The notes under the pieces were generated by a model, which had not been told where the DNA came from, did not search any database, and worked only from the letters and a program-made list of their open reading frames with translations. 64,000 nt of DNA, taken from positions 1 to 64,000 of the forward strand of contig SUWG01000010.1 of NCBI GenBank assembly GCA_015061625.1. Reading direction: 5' to 3'. Position 1 is the stretch's first letter; every line of letters begins with the position of its first letter. Source of the DNA: Lentisphaerota bacterium (GTDB lineage Bacteria > Verrucomicrobiota > Lentisphaeria > Victivallales > Victivallaceae). Below are positions 35,345 to 42,739 of the stretch, in pieces. The translations under genes were made by a program, and so were the position numbers.

Positions 35345-36712
35345 TTATTCGCTTTTTACAACTTCAGTTTGGTTCTCATTGCAGAATATCCGGCGCAAGT
35401 TCGGATCTTGGATCTTTGCCTCACTGTTGAAACACCATGATATCGCCAACGGCAGGATGGCAATGGAGAAAAAGTAGAGATAGAGCCGACTGCGCCAGTT
35501 GCCGCGCAGACTGTAAAGCAGAATACCTCCGCCCAACAGAGAAGTTATTCCCAGATTGATCAGGAAAAGCGGGGTGATCGGCAGAGTTTCGGCATATCCG
35601 GCAAGAATATTGTCACTCATATACCAGCAGATGACCTCAATGATTCCGGAAATGACCAGAAACAATCCCCAGACATTCAGCATCCAGTTGAATGATCGGT
35701 GGTGGCCGCCGTTGTTGAAATATGCCTGTATTCCCATGCTGATCAGCAAACTCAATGCGGGGAAGACCGCAAAAATCATTCCCAAAGGAGCATTGCGCAA
35801 AGCAGTTACTGCCACCGCGGCAGTGATCATCGCAATCAGGGCGAAACGGCAGAGCGGCTGGCGCATCAGTCTGCTCCATGATTCTCTGCCCGCCATAATG
35901 ACGGTCGGCAGCAGAATGATGACCGGGAAAAAGCCGATCAGCAGCACTGCCGGATAAGCGTACCAGTTGGCCGCTGTACCCAGTGTGGCGGTGAAGTTGC
36001 TGAATGAGACAAATTCCTGCCAGTATCCCGGATAGACCGATTCAACTGTTATTGCCCAGGGTACTATCGGCAGGAGGGAAAAGAACAGATAAAACGGCGC
36101 GATGAAAAACAGTTCTTTGATGCGGCTTTCGCTGATGACAAAGAGAATGATCGCCGCTGCCGGAAGCAGGAAAGCGTATGATCCGGCGGTCAAAAAGGCT
36201 GCCGCTGTGAATAATCCGCTGACAATGATCATGAAAAATTTGCGGCGGTTGATTTTCTGCTCCTGGGTGGCAAGGAACAATGCTCCGGATGCTCCGGAAA
36301 CAAACATGGTGAATATCGCCATGGTTTGATCCGAATTACTCAGGAATAATGCCAGAGAGAAACTCAAACAGACCGTAGCCGACAATGCGGCAAGTTTTTC
36401 ATCCCGCATAGTTTGTTGAATCATCAATGCCACCAGCAAGGCGGTTATGCCGATCGCCAGTGCGCCGGGGAGCCGGTTGCTGAAACGGTTGATACCGAAA
36501 AGTTTGTAACTTCCGATCGTGAGCCAGTTCGCCATTGGCATTTTGTGGAATTGCACTTCCCCGCCGTAAACCGGCAGTATCGCATCTCCGGCAAACATTT
36601 CACAGGTTGTTTCCCAGTGGCGGATTTCGGTGTCGCTCAATATCGGGCGGTTATTGAGCGGCAGAATATACAGCATGATAAAAAACAGAAAAATCCATCC
36701 GAAATACTTCAT
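35345..36712 (-). CDS. GT-C/ArnT-like membrane glycosyltransferase family protein
   Basis: 455 residues with about 11 hydrophobic segments. The first loop SDTEIRHWETTCEMFAGD and the following GGEVQFHKMPMANWL match the ArnT/PMT layout: an acidic residue in loop one and a K-P-like turn in loop two. It lacks most of the soluble C-terminal domain seen in ArnT (usually about 550 residues). It is placed between another polytopic protein (2-base gap) and lolC (5-base gap), so it is co-transcribed with lipoprotein sorting genes. Acceptor unknown. Confidence 0.75.
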   Translation of the reverse strand: MKYFGWIFLFFIMLYILPLNNRPILSDTEIRHWETTCEMFAGDAILPVYGGEVQFHKMPMANWLTIGSYKLFGINRFSNRLPGALAIGITALLVALMIQQTMRDEKLAALSATVCLSFSLALFLSNSDQTMAIFTMFVSGASGALFLATQEQKINRRKFFMIIVSGLFTAAAFLTAGSYAFLLPAAAIILFVISESRIKELFFIAPFYLFFSLLPIVPWAITVESVYPGYWQEFVSFSNFTATLGTAANWYAYPAVLLIGFFPVIILLPTVIMAGRESWSRLMRQPLCRFALIAMITAAVAVTALRNAPLGMIFAVFPALSLLISMGIQAYFNNGGHHRSFNWMLNVWGLFLVISGIIEVICWYMSDNILAGYAETLPITPLFLINLGITSLLGGGILLYSLRGNWRSRLYLYFFSIAILPLAISWCFNSEAKIQDPNLRRIFCNENQTEVVKSE

Positions 36713-36714
36713 TT

Positions 36715-37878
36715 TTACTCTCCTGTGAAGCGGAATATTTTACAATTTTGTCTGGATGTATATCGCACCGGAATCAAATCTTCCGGCAAAAAAGAATCCA
36801 ATTCACCTTTGGCGGAAACTACGATCACATCGCCGTTGAGCAAGGCATTTCTGATCTTACCAGCGAGCTGATCCGGCGGCAGATCATCGGGATTTCTGCC
36901 GACTTTGCTTACCGGGATATCCAGCGTATAAGTGAGGGCAGCCCAAGTGGAGTCGTCCGCAAAAATCGCTGTATCGGGTTGATTGATTTCCGGTACCATC
37001 TGTTCCAACTCATCTTTGGCGGGAATCGTGGAAAGTCTGTTCCACGGCACTGACGGCGGCAGAGTAAGCATGACAAAACCGGCGGCAAAGCAGATGAAAA
37101 AACTTTTTTCAGAGAACTTTTCCGCCTTGAGGGCAATGTAAAGCCAGAGAAATGGTATCAGCAGAGCCACTGCCGGGCGGTAAAGCTGCAGTCCGCGGCT
37201 GAGGGTGGATAAATCGGCGGGCAATTCCACGTTGCAGATTTTGGCAAATGACGGCAGAAGAAAATATATCAGCAACAGCGCAAAGAGCATGGCGGTCATG
37301 ATCGCCATACGGTTGAGGCGGCGCAGAGCGACCTGACGCATATCCAATTTTTCCAGATACACGCCGAAGGTCAGGAATATCACCGGCAGAAATGCCATCA
37401 CGACACCGGCCCAGGTGAAAAATCTGCTCCGGGCGATAAGGGCCGCAATTATTGCTCCGGCAACTCCGGTGATGAAACTTGCGATCTTTTCCGCCTTGTT
37501 TGTACTGCGCCGGGTAATGAATAATCCGGAAACGGCAAGGGTGATGGATAACGCCAGCAACGGTGCCGCCGAGGCAGATGTGCCGATCCACCATACCGGC
37601 GGAAAACAGAGGTAAAATCCGGCCGTGCTTCCCGGGTGGAGCAGTTTGAGTTTTGCGGCGGTCAGCCAGAGCAGACCGCCGGTAAGCAGCGTGGCAGCTG
37701 CCGCCGGTAATTTCGGCAGAAATGCCCCGGATAATCCGGGGAAAATCCCTTTGAGCATCAGGGCAAATTCATATTCTCCGGAGGTCAGCATACCCCGGAA
37801 TTTCAAGGAAACGACATAAAGCAGTATTGCCAGAAATGTTCCGGCCCACGGCATAAGGTTGATTTTTTCTTTTTCCAT
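36715..37878 (-). CDS. Polytopic membrane protein, possibly GT-C-like
   Basis: 387 residues. About nine hydrophobic segments (to residue about 285) and a soluble tail of about 100 residues with DTAIFADDSTWAALTYTLD, similar to the tails of the GT-C-like proteins in this window. The first loop has TSGEYEFALMLKGIFPG, with Glu residues where GT-C enzymes carry catalytic acids. It is short for that family, so the call is tentative. A TTG five codons earlier is possible; ATG 37878 has no clear ribosome site. First gene of the lolCD operon. Confidence 0.6.
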   Translation of the reverse strand: MEKEKINLMPWAGTFLAILLYVVSLKFRGMLTSGEYEFALMLKGIFPGLSGAFLPKLPAAAATLLTGGLLWLTAAKLKLLHPGSTAGFYLCFPPVWWIGTSASAAPLLALSITLAVSGLFITRRSTNKAEKIASFITGVAGAIIAALIARSRFFTWAGVVMAFLPVIFLTFGVYLEKLDMRQVALRRLNRMAIMTAMLFALLLIYFLLPSFAKICNVELPADLSTLSRGLQLYRPAVALLIPFLWLYIALKAEKFSEKSFFICFAAGFVMLTLPPSVPWNRLSTIPAKDELEQMVPEINQPDTAIFADDSTWAALTYTLDIPVSKVGRNPDDLPPDQLAGKIRNALLNGDVIVVSAKGELDSFLPEDLIPVRYTSRQNCKIFRFTGE

Positions 37879-37920
37879 AAAAATATATAACAAGAACTGA
37901 AAACACTGTTCAATCAGTAT

Positions 37921-37949
37921 AATATACTATCGAATAGCGATTAAATCAA
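37921..37949 (-). promoter_or_regulatory. Predicted promoter of the GT-C/lolCD/eamA/MATE operon
   Basis: On the minus strand TTGATT (37949-37944), 17-base spacer, TATATT (37926-37921), 43 bases before the ATG. It lies directly after the azlD stop codon. Confidence 0.7.
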
Positions 37950-37955
37950 GCCGTT

Positions 37956-38303
37956 TCAAGAGAAAATGCATTGCACCAGCAGCATATAGACCGCCGTACC
38001 GGTGATGATCGAGAGCAGGGGATTCTTTTTCCACCAGTGCAGAGCGATCACCGTGACTGAAGCGATCAATTCCGGCAGTCCCCAGCCGCCGTCGGCCAGT
38101 GAGCGGCCGCGGTACTCTGAACAAAGACAGTAAACGACCAGCATGGCAATCGCCGCCGGCGAGAGGACTTTGCCGATGTAAGTGATCACCGGCGGACATT
38201 TTCTGCCGGAGGAAAAGAGCAGAAAGGGGAACGCCCGCAACAGTACGGTGATCGTGGCAGTAACCGCAATTACGGAGATGATGGTGATGGTTTGCCCGCT
38301 CAT
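37956..38303 (-). CDS. azlD: AzlD family branched-chain amino-acid export subunit
   Basis: Small partner of AzlC, 115 residues with four membrane segments. The family start TVLLRAFPFLLFSS is clear, as is the central LSPAAIAMLVVYCL. AzlCD pairs export branched-chain amino acids (and the toxic analogue 4-azaleucine). The start overlaps the azlC stop by 4 bases (ATGA), the usual arrangement. Confidence 0.9.
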   Translation of the reverse strand: MSGQTITIISVIAVTATITVLLRAFPFLLFSSGRKCPPVITYIGKVLSPAAIAMLVVYCLCSEYRGRSLADGGWGLPELIASVTVIALHWWKKNPLLSIITGTAVYMLLVQCIFS

Positions 38304-39022
38304 TTGACCACCTCCGCCGGTTCAAATTGTTTTTCCAGTGTCTTGCGGAAAATGATGAATGTGGCGGTCATCATGACCATTGCGGGAATGAGCATATTAT
38401 CCACGCTGAAAAATACTCTGCCGGCAATCGCACAGATAATGCCGATCGCCGCCGGCAGCCGGTTGCGTTTTTCCCGGCATTGATCGGTAAGCACCACCAG
38501 AAACAATGCGGTCATGGCGAAGTCGATCCCTTCGGTGGAAAAGGGCAGAAAACGGCCCGCCATGGCACCGATGGTAACTCCGGAAACCCAGTAAAGGTGG
38601 TCGAGAGCTGCCACGCAGAGGCAGTAAAAGGTGTTGAGTTTTTTATCGGGAATGGCACTTTCTGCTTCGAGAGCAAAGGTTTCATCGGTCAGGCTCCAGA
38701 TCAGATAGGATTTGCGCCAGAAACCGGTATTTTTGAATTTTTCCAGCAAAGATAAGCCGTACATGGCATAGCGGATGTTGAGAAAGAGTGTGAGCAGAGC
38801 CACATCGATCAGCGGCATATTGTTGTCTATCCAGTTAACGATGGCAAATTGCAATGCTCCGGAAATGCTGGTCAGACTGCTTAAAAAAGCCCAGAATACG
38901 ATATCCGGGCGTTCGATTTTTCCGGCCAGCAGTATCCCGGCGGCCATGCCCATTGCGGTATAGCCCATGAGTACGGGCAGCGAGGCGGAGAACGCCTGAT
39001 AAAAGATTCGTTTTCTGGTCAT
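38300..39022 (-). CDS. azlC: AzlC family branched-chain amino-acid permease
   Basis: Larger subunit of the AzlCD exporter, 240 residues and about seven membrane segments. Family motifs: PVLMGYTAMGMAAGILLAG near the N-terminus, SISGALQFAIV, the NIRYAMYGLSL stretch, and SLTDETFAL. A weak promoter (TTGCTT, 16 bases, TACATT) may lie at about 39055-39082 on the minus strand. The operon has only azlC and azlD; no Lrp-type regulator is adjacent. Confidence 0.92.
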   Translation of the reverse strand: MTRKRIFYQAFSASLPVLMGYTAMGMAAGILLAGKIERPDIVFWAFLSSLTSISGALQFAIVNWIDNNMPLIDVALLTLFLNIRYAMYGLSLLEKFKNTGFWRKSYLIWSLTDETFALEAESAIPDKKLNTFYCLCVAALDHLYWVSGVTIGAMAGRFLPFSTEGIDFAMTALFLVVLTDQCREKRNRLPAAIGIICAIAGRVFFSVDNMLIPAMVMMTATFIIFRKTLEKQFEPAEVVK

Positions 39023-39121
39023 AATAATAAATCCGGTAAAAGTTATTTCGCTTAATGTAACTTAAAAAGTAAAAAAAGCAAATGGAATGAGAAAATTTCT
39101 GTTGAAAAAGTCATCGGCGGC

Positions 39122-39149
39122 TTGCAAATCTGATAAAGTGGGGTATATT
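39122..39149 (+). promoter_or_regulatory. Predicted promoter of rpmF-plsX
   Basis: TTGCAA (39122-39127), 16-base spacer, TATATT (39144-39149), 67 bases before rpmF. Confidence 0.75.
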
Positions 39150-39216
39150 ATGTAGATTGAAAGTTGTTTTTATGAGAACGCACAAGAATTTATTGTTTAA
39201 ATAAGGAGTTTGAAAA

Positions 39217-39396
39217 ATGGCAGTTCCGAAAAGAAAAACTTCCCGTATGCAGCGTCGTCAGCGCAAAGCCGCCAACCGTTACGAAGGCGTTGCCGCTACC
39301 TATTGTCCCGGTTGCGGAGCCCCGGTGATGCCGCACCGTGTCTGCGCCGCCTGCGGCCAGTACGATGGCAAACAGGTCATTACGGTTGAAGCATAA
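39217..39396 (+). CDS. rpmF: 50S ribosomal protein L32
   Basis: 59 residues, too short for many gene finders. It begins MAVPKRKTSRMQRRQRKA, the hallmark N-terminus of L32, and carries the zinc-binding set CPGC...CAAC. The ribosome site AAGGAG (39203-39208) is strong. It precedes plsX by 41 bases; the rpmF-plsX order is conserved widely in bacteria and links ribosome and membrane-lipid synthesis. A second in-frame stop follows the first directly. Confidence 0.96.
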   Translation: MAVPKRKTSRMQRRQRKAANRYEGVAATYCPGCGAPVMPHRVCAACGQYDGKQVITVEA

Positions 39397-39437
39397 TAAG
39401 CGGTCACTCTGACCGTGTAAACCCGGACGCGAGAGAT

Positions 39438-40466
39438 ATGAGGATCGGCGTTGATGCAATGGGGGGAGATTTTGCTCCCGGTGTCGTTGTAGAGGGTGTC
39501 GCACAGGCACTGGTCGATTTTCCCGATTTGGACATTGTTCTGGTCGGTCATCGCGACCGGGTCGCTTTTTATCTGGAAAAGTACGGCATCGCTGGAAATC
39601 CGCATCTGGAATTGATCCATGCACCGAGTGTGTGCGAGATGTCGGAGCCCTCGGCGGTGTCTTTGCGTTCAAAGCGGGATTCATCCATCACCGTTTTGGC
39701 TAAAATGATGAAAGCCAAAGAGATCGATGCCATGGCCACGCCCGGTCATACCGGAGCGACAGTGGCGGCGACGACGGTTTTGGCGCGTACCTTGCCGGGG
39801 GTTGACCGTCCGGCATTGGGTGCGAGTATGCCGGCGCAGGAAGACCGTTTCCTGCTGATGGATGCCGGGGCGAATCCTGATTGTGCCGTGCATAATATGG
39901 TGCAGTTTGCCCTGATGGGTGAAGTATATGCCCGTTACCTTTACCACAAGGAACGTCCGCGGGTCGGTTTGTTGAGTGTGGGCGGCGAAGATATCAAAGG
40001 TTGTGATTTGACCAAAGAGACCTTTAAAAGGTTGGAGCAGTTGCCGATCAACTTTGTCGGCAATGTGGAGGCCAATACCGCATTCAAGGGGGCTTGTGAT
40101 GTTCTGGTCAGTGATGGATTTGCCGGGAATGTACTGCTCAAGAGTGCCGAAGGTTTAGCCAAGGCGACCGGTTATTGGCTGAAGCAGGCGTTGAATAAGA
40201 GTGCAGCCCGTCTGGTCGGTGCGGTGCTGGCGAAAAATGCTTTTGCTGAACTCAAAGCCCATGGTTCATCCGATGTTATCGGCGGTGCGCCGCTGTTGGG
40301 GGTGAATGGCATTTGCATTATCGGTCATGGCGGATCCAATCCGGTTGCAGTACGCAATGCGATCCGTGTTTCGGCGGAATGTGTTGAATTTGAATTGAAT
40401 CAGCGCATTATCGAAGCCATTGAGGAGGCCGGAAACCTGGCCAAACCGGAAAAGGCTGAAAAGTGA
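39438..40466 (+). CDS. plsX: Phosphate acyltransferase PlsX
   Basis: Makes acyl-phosphate from acyl-ACP for PlsY, starting phospholipid synthesis. 342 residues. Signature N-terminus IGVDAMGGDFAP, then ATPGHTGATVAA (substrate loop), ANPDCAVHNMVQFALMG, VSDGFAGNVLLKSAEG and GGAPLLGVNGICIIGHG. It is typical in length (about 330-350). The end overlaps the next gene by 4 bases (GTGA). Confidence 0.97.
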   Translation: MRIGVDAMGGDFAPGVVVEGVAQALVDFPDLDIVLVGHRDRVAFYLEKYGIAGNPHLELIHAPSVCEMSEPSAVSLRSKRDSSITVLAKMMKAKEIDAMATPGHTGATVAATTVLARTLPGVDRPALGASMPAQEDRFLLMDAGANPDCAVHNMVQFALMGEVYARYLYHKERPRVGLLSVGGEDIKGCDLTKETFKRLEQLPINFVGNVEANTAFKGACDVLVSDGFAGNVLLKSAEGLAKATGYWLKQALNKSAARLVGAVLAKNAFAELKAHGSSDVIGGAPLLGVNGICIIGHGGSNPVAVRNAIRVSAECVEFELNQRIIEAIEEAGNLAKPEKAEK

Positions 40467-42073
40467 GCCGCAAATCTGTTAAAAAAAACTCCTCTGAATC
40501 TGCTGCTGAAAAAGTACGTCATAAAGTTGCCGTGCAAAAAAATAAAGATTTGATTTGGCGTGAGGCGATCATCTTTATCGGCACATTTATATTTTTTACC
40601 CTGTTTGCCCGTCTGGGCATTGATCCCCACCATGACGGCGTTATGCTGATACCTGCGATGCGGGTGGCGGATGGTGCGGTCGTTTTCCGTGATGTTTTCT
40701 GCCAGTATGGATTACTGGTTCCTCTGATTCAAGGGCTGGCGGTGAAATTATTCGGCGGGGAATTGCTGGTTATCCGGATGCTGACGGTATTATTTTACGC
40801 CGGAAGTGCAGTGTTGCTCGATCTTCTATGGCGCAGATATCTGCCGGCGAAATTATCCTGTTTTACGGCGGTGGTATTTTGTCTGCTTGCCTCGTGTACG
40901 ATGGTGACATTTCACAGTTGGAATAGCGTATACGCACTGTTTTTCATGCTTTTATCCGGATTTTTTCTGCTCCGTTATCTGGAATCTGACGGCAGTAAAA
41001 GGCGTGAATTGTGTTTTGCCGGTGTTGCCGCCGGATTGACTTGGGGGTGTCGCACTCCTTGCGGGGTGGTGACGGTTTTTGCCGCAGTGCTGGTGTTGCT
41101 GGGGGCGAATTGGTTCACCGGAAAGGATCGGTGTCAGATCATGAAAGAGGCGGGGAGTTATGCCGCCGGAGCATTGGCAGTGGCAGTGCCGGCATTATCC
41201 TATATTATTTTCACCGGAGCGTGGGAAGATTTTATCAAGCAGAATTTCGGTTTTGTCAGCAGTTTCGTTGCCCGGCGTGGCGGCGGTGGTAATTGGACAT
41301 ATTTCAGTGAAAGTATGTTTCCTTTTTATCAGGAAGAGTATTATTTTTTCAACTCATTTTTTGCGCTGATGCCGTTGGGGGCAATGGTTATGCTGTATTT
41401 TGCCTGCCGCAAAGGGGTTCTTGACGGCAAAGAAGTTATGAAAAAGGAGTTGCCGTTTATAGCATTGCTGGTGCTGGGTTTGGGCAGTTGGCATCAATAT
41501 TATCCGGTGCCGTGTGTGCGCCATCTTTTCTGGGGCGGTGCGCCGCTGTTTGGAGCGTATTTGCTGATGCTGTGCCGGTTGTGGCAAGGCAAAACGATGT
41601 TGAAAAAACTTCTTATGGTGTTTTTGGGAATCGTGCTGATCGGAGCGGTGGCAGTGCGTGTGGCCGGTGGTATGATGCGCTTGTCGTCCGTAGATTCGTG
41701 GGGCAGCCGCAATGTGGCGGGTATCCGGGGGATCAAACTGAACCAGATGGAATGCGGAATAGTTGATATGTTGTTGCTGACCAACCGTCTGCCGGAAAAT
41801 ATCCGTCAGAGAGGGGTGATGAATTGGAGTGAAGATTCCCTTTATTCGGCGATGATACCGGGGAGCGGATTTCAGGATTTGCAGTTTTACCGGTTTGATG
41901 CGGAGCAGTATCCGGGGTACGATATGAAAGTTTTTCAACACATCATGAGTGAACATCCGGTTGTTCTGACCGATCATGAGGTAGTGCCGCCCGGATATGC
42001 AGTGGCGATGGAAGCGCTTTATTTTGACCGGGTTTTGCGGATACTTGTTCCGGTTGCCGATTATCAGCGATGA
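40463..42073 (+). CDS. Polytopic GT-C-like membrane protein
   Basis: 536 residues: a basic cytoplasmic N-tail of about 30 residues, 10-12 membrane segments, and a C-terminal soluble domain from about residue 415. The first loop GIDPHHDGVMLIPAMRVADG has the Asp/His pattern that several GT-C families show in place of DE; VVFRDVFCQYGLLVP follows. Probably a polyprenyl-sugar-using glycosyltransferase, but no exact family is recognisable. It starts with GTG overlapping the plsX stop by 4 bases and is the last gene before the repeat block. Confidence 0.68.
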   Translation: MSRKSVKKNSSESAAEKVRHKVAVQKNKDLIWREAIIFIGTFIFFTLFARLGIDPHHDGVMLIPAMRVADGAVVFRDVFCQYGLLVPLIQGLAVKLFGGELLVIRMLTVLFYAGSAVLLDLLWRRYLPAKLSCFTAVVFCLLASCTMVTFHSWNSVYALFFMLLSGFFLLRYLESDGSKRRELCFAGVAAGLTWGCRTPCGVVTVFAAVLVLLGANWFTGKDRCQIMKEAGSYAAGALAVAVPALSYIIFTGAWEDFIKQNFGFVSSFVARRGGGGNWTYFSESMFPFYQEEYYFFNSFFALMPLGAMVMLYFACRKGVLDGKEVMKKELPFIALLVLGLGSWHQYYPVPCVRHLFWGGAPLFGAYLLMLCRLWQGKTMLKKLLMVFLGIVLIGAVAVRVAGGMMRLSSVDSWGSRNVAGIRGIKLNQMECGIVDMLLLTNRLPENIRQRGVMNWSEDSLYSAMIPGSGFQDLQFYRFDAEQYPGYDMKVFQHIMSEHPVVLTDHEVVPPGYAVAMEALYFDRVLRILVPVADYQR

Positions 42074-42081
42074 TCTTTTTG

Positions 42082-42131
42082 CTTTGCATTGCGGGCAATC
42101 TCTTGTCAAACTGTCGGACACCGGCTCGGTC
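42082..42131. repeat. Repeat A, copy 1
   Basis: A 50-base sequence that recurs exactly 200 bases downstream (42282-42331) with three mismatches. It starts 8 bases after the upstream stop codon and lies outside the inverted-repeat-bounded block. Confidence 0.85.
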
Positions 42132-42227
42132 ACATACACAGTATGCTCCCTCGCCGTTGCCTCTGTTTGACTTCGACATTGCCTCGCACTGCTTCGCAAA
42201 AAAGGCCGCAGTTTGTTTCGACTCTTG

Positions 42228-42274
42228 CGGGCGGTTGCACCGCCCTTGACAGGGGCGTTGCCCCCGTACCCCCG
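42228..42274. repeat. Left arm of an inverted repeat pair
   Basis: The reverse complement of 42228-42274 matches 42590-42637 with a few mismatches and a one-base indel. The arm itself folds into two GC-rich hairpins (GGGCGG...CCGCCC and GGGGC...GCCCC). With the right arm it bounds a block of about 410 bases. Confidence 0.8.
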
Positions 42275-42281
42275 TTTTTTA

Positions 42282-42331
42282 CTTTGCATTGCGGGCAATC
42301 TCTCGTCAAACTATCGGACACCGGCTTGGTC
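42282..42331. repeat. Repeat A, copy 2
   Basis: Second copy of the 50-base repeat at 42082-42131, with three substitutions. It is the first element inside the inverted-repeat-bounded block. Confidence 0.85.
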
Positions 42332-42343
42332 GAGTACATAGTA

Positions 42344-42553
42344 CAGGTCAGCGGCTCGCTTACGCTCGATATTCGCCCGGTACGGATGAGTACGGAGTTG
42401 TACGGAGAAGTACGGAGCAACACAAGCGGAGGTAATACCCCACCGGAGCAGGTCAGTGGCTCGCTTACGCTCGATATTCGCCCGGTACGGATGGGTACGG
42501 AGTTGTACGGAGAAGTACGGAGCAACACAAGCAGAGGTAATACCCCACCGGAT
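42344..42553. repeat. Two tandem 105-bp repeats with 10-bp sub-repeats
   Basis: Copy 1 is 42344-42448 and copy 2 is 42449-42553, with three substitutions plus a changed end. Each contains four consecutive 10-base units of the form GTACGGANNN (42380-42419 and 42485-42524). Because 105 is a multiple of three, both strands have open frames through the repeats, but these give low-complexity peptides with no ribosome site, so I treat the region as non-coding. Confidence 0.88.
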
Positions 42554-42589
42554 TGCCGTTAGCGTCTGTAATGTCCGTATTGTCCGTGC

Positions 42590-42637
42590 CGGGGGTACGG
42601 GGGCGCAGCCCCTGTAAAGGGCGGTGTCAACCGCCCG
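42590..42637. repeat. Right arm of an inverted repeat pair
   Basis: Imperfect reverse complement of 42228-42274. Between 42074 and 42739 (666 bases) I find no credible gene; the stretch consists of these repeats, a leader of unknown origin (42132-42227) and short unique spacers. Confidence 0.8.
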
Positions 42638-42688
42638 TCCGATCAAGGCACGACAACGGAGTGCCGCGACTTCCCGTTTTTCTTTTGG

Positions 42689-42720
42689 TTACTTTTCTTT
42701 TTCCGTAAAAAGAAAAGTAA
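42689..42720. repeat. Perfect 14-bp hairpin with CCGT loop
   Basis: AT-rich arms 42689-42702 and 42707-42720 pair perfectly around CCGT. It is followed by CCGTGAAAAGAA, which also occurs in the hairpin at 37-88. It lies 20 bases past the metG stop on the minus strand and could act as a processing or termination structure, though it lacks a GC stem and U-run. Confidence 0.7.
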
Positions 42721-42739
42721 CCGTGAAAAGAAAAGTAAG

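Noticed and set aside
40463-42073. Prophage or genomic island starting at the repeat block
   Set aside because: No integrase, tRNA or phage genes, and core genes lie on both sides.
42344-42553. Possible CRISPR array
   Set aside because: The units are contiguous tandem copies with no unique spacers, and no cas genes are present.
42089-42562. 157-codon frame (and minus-strand frames) through the repeat block, with a 35-residue repeat
   Set aside because: Openness follows from a 105-bp tandem repeat; there is no ribosome site, and the sequence is better explained as non-coding repeats.
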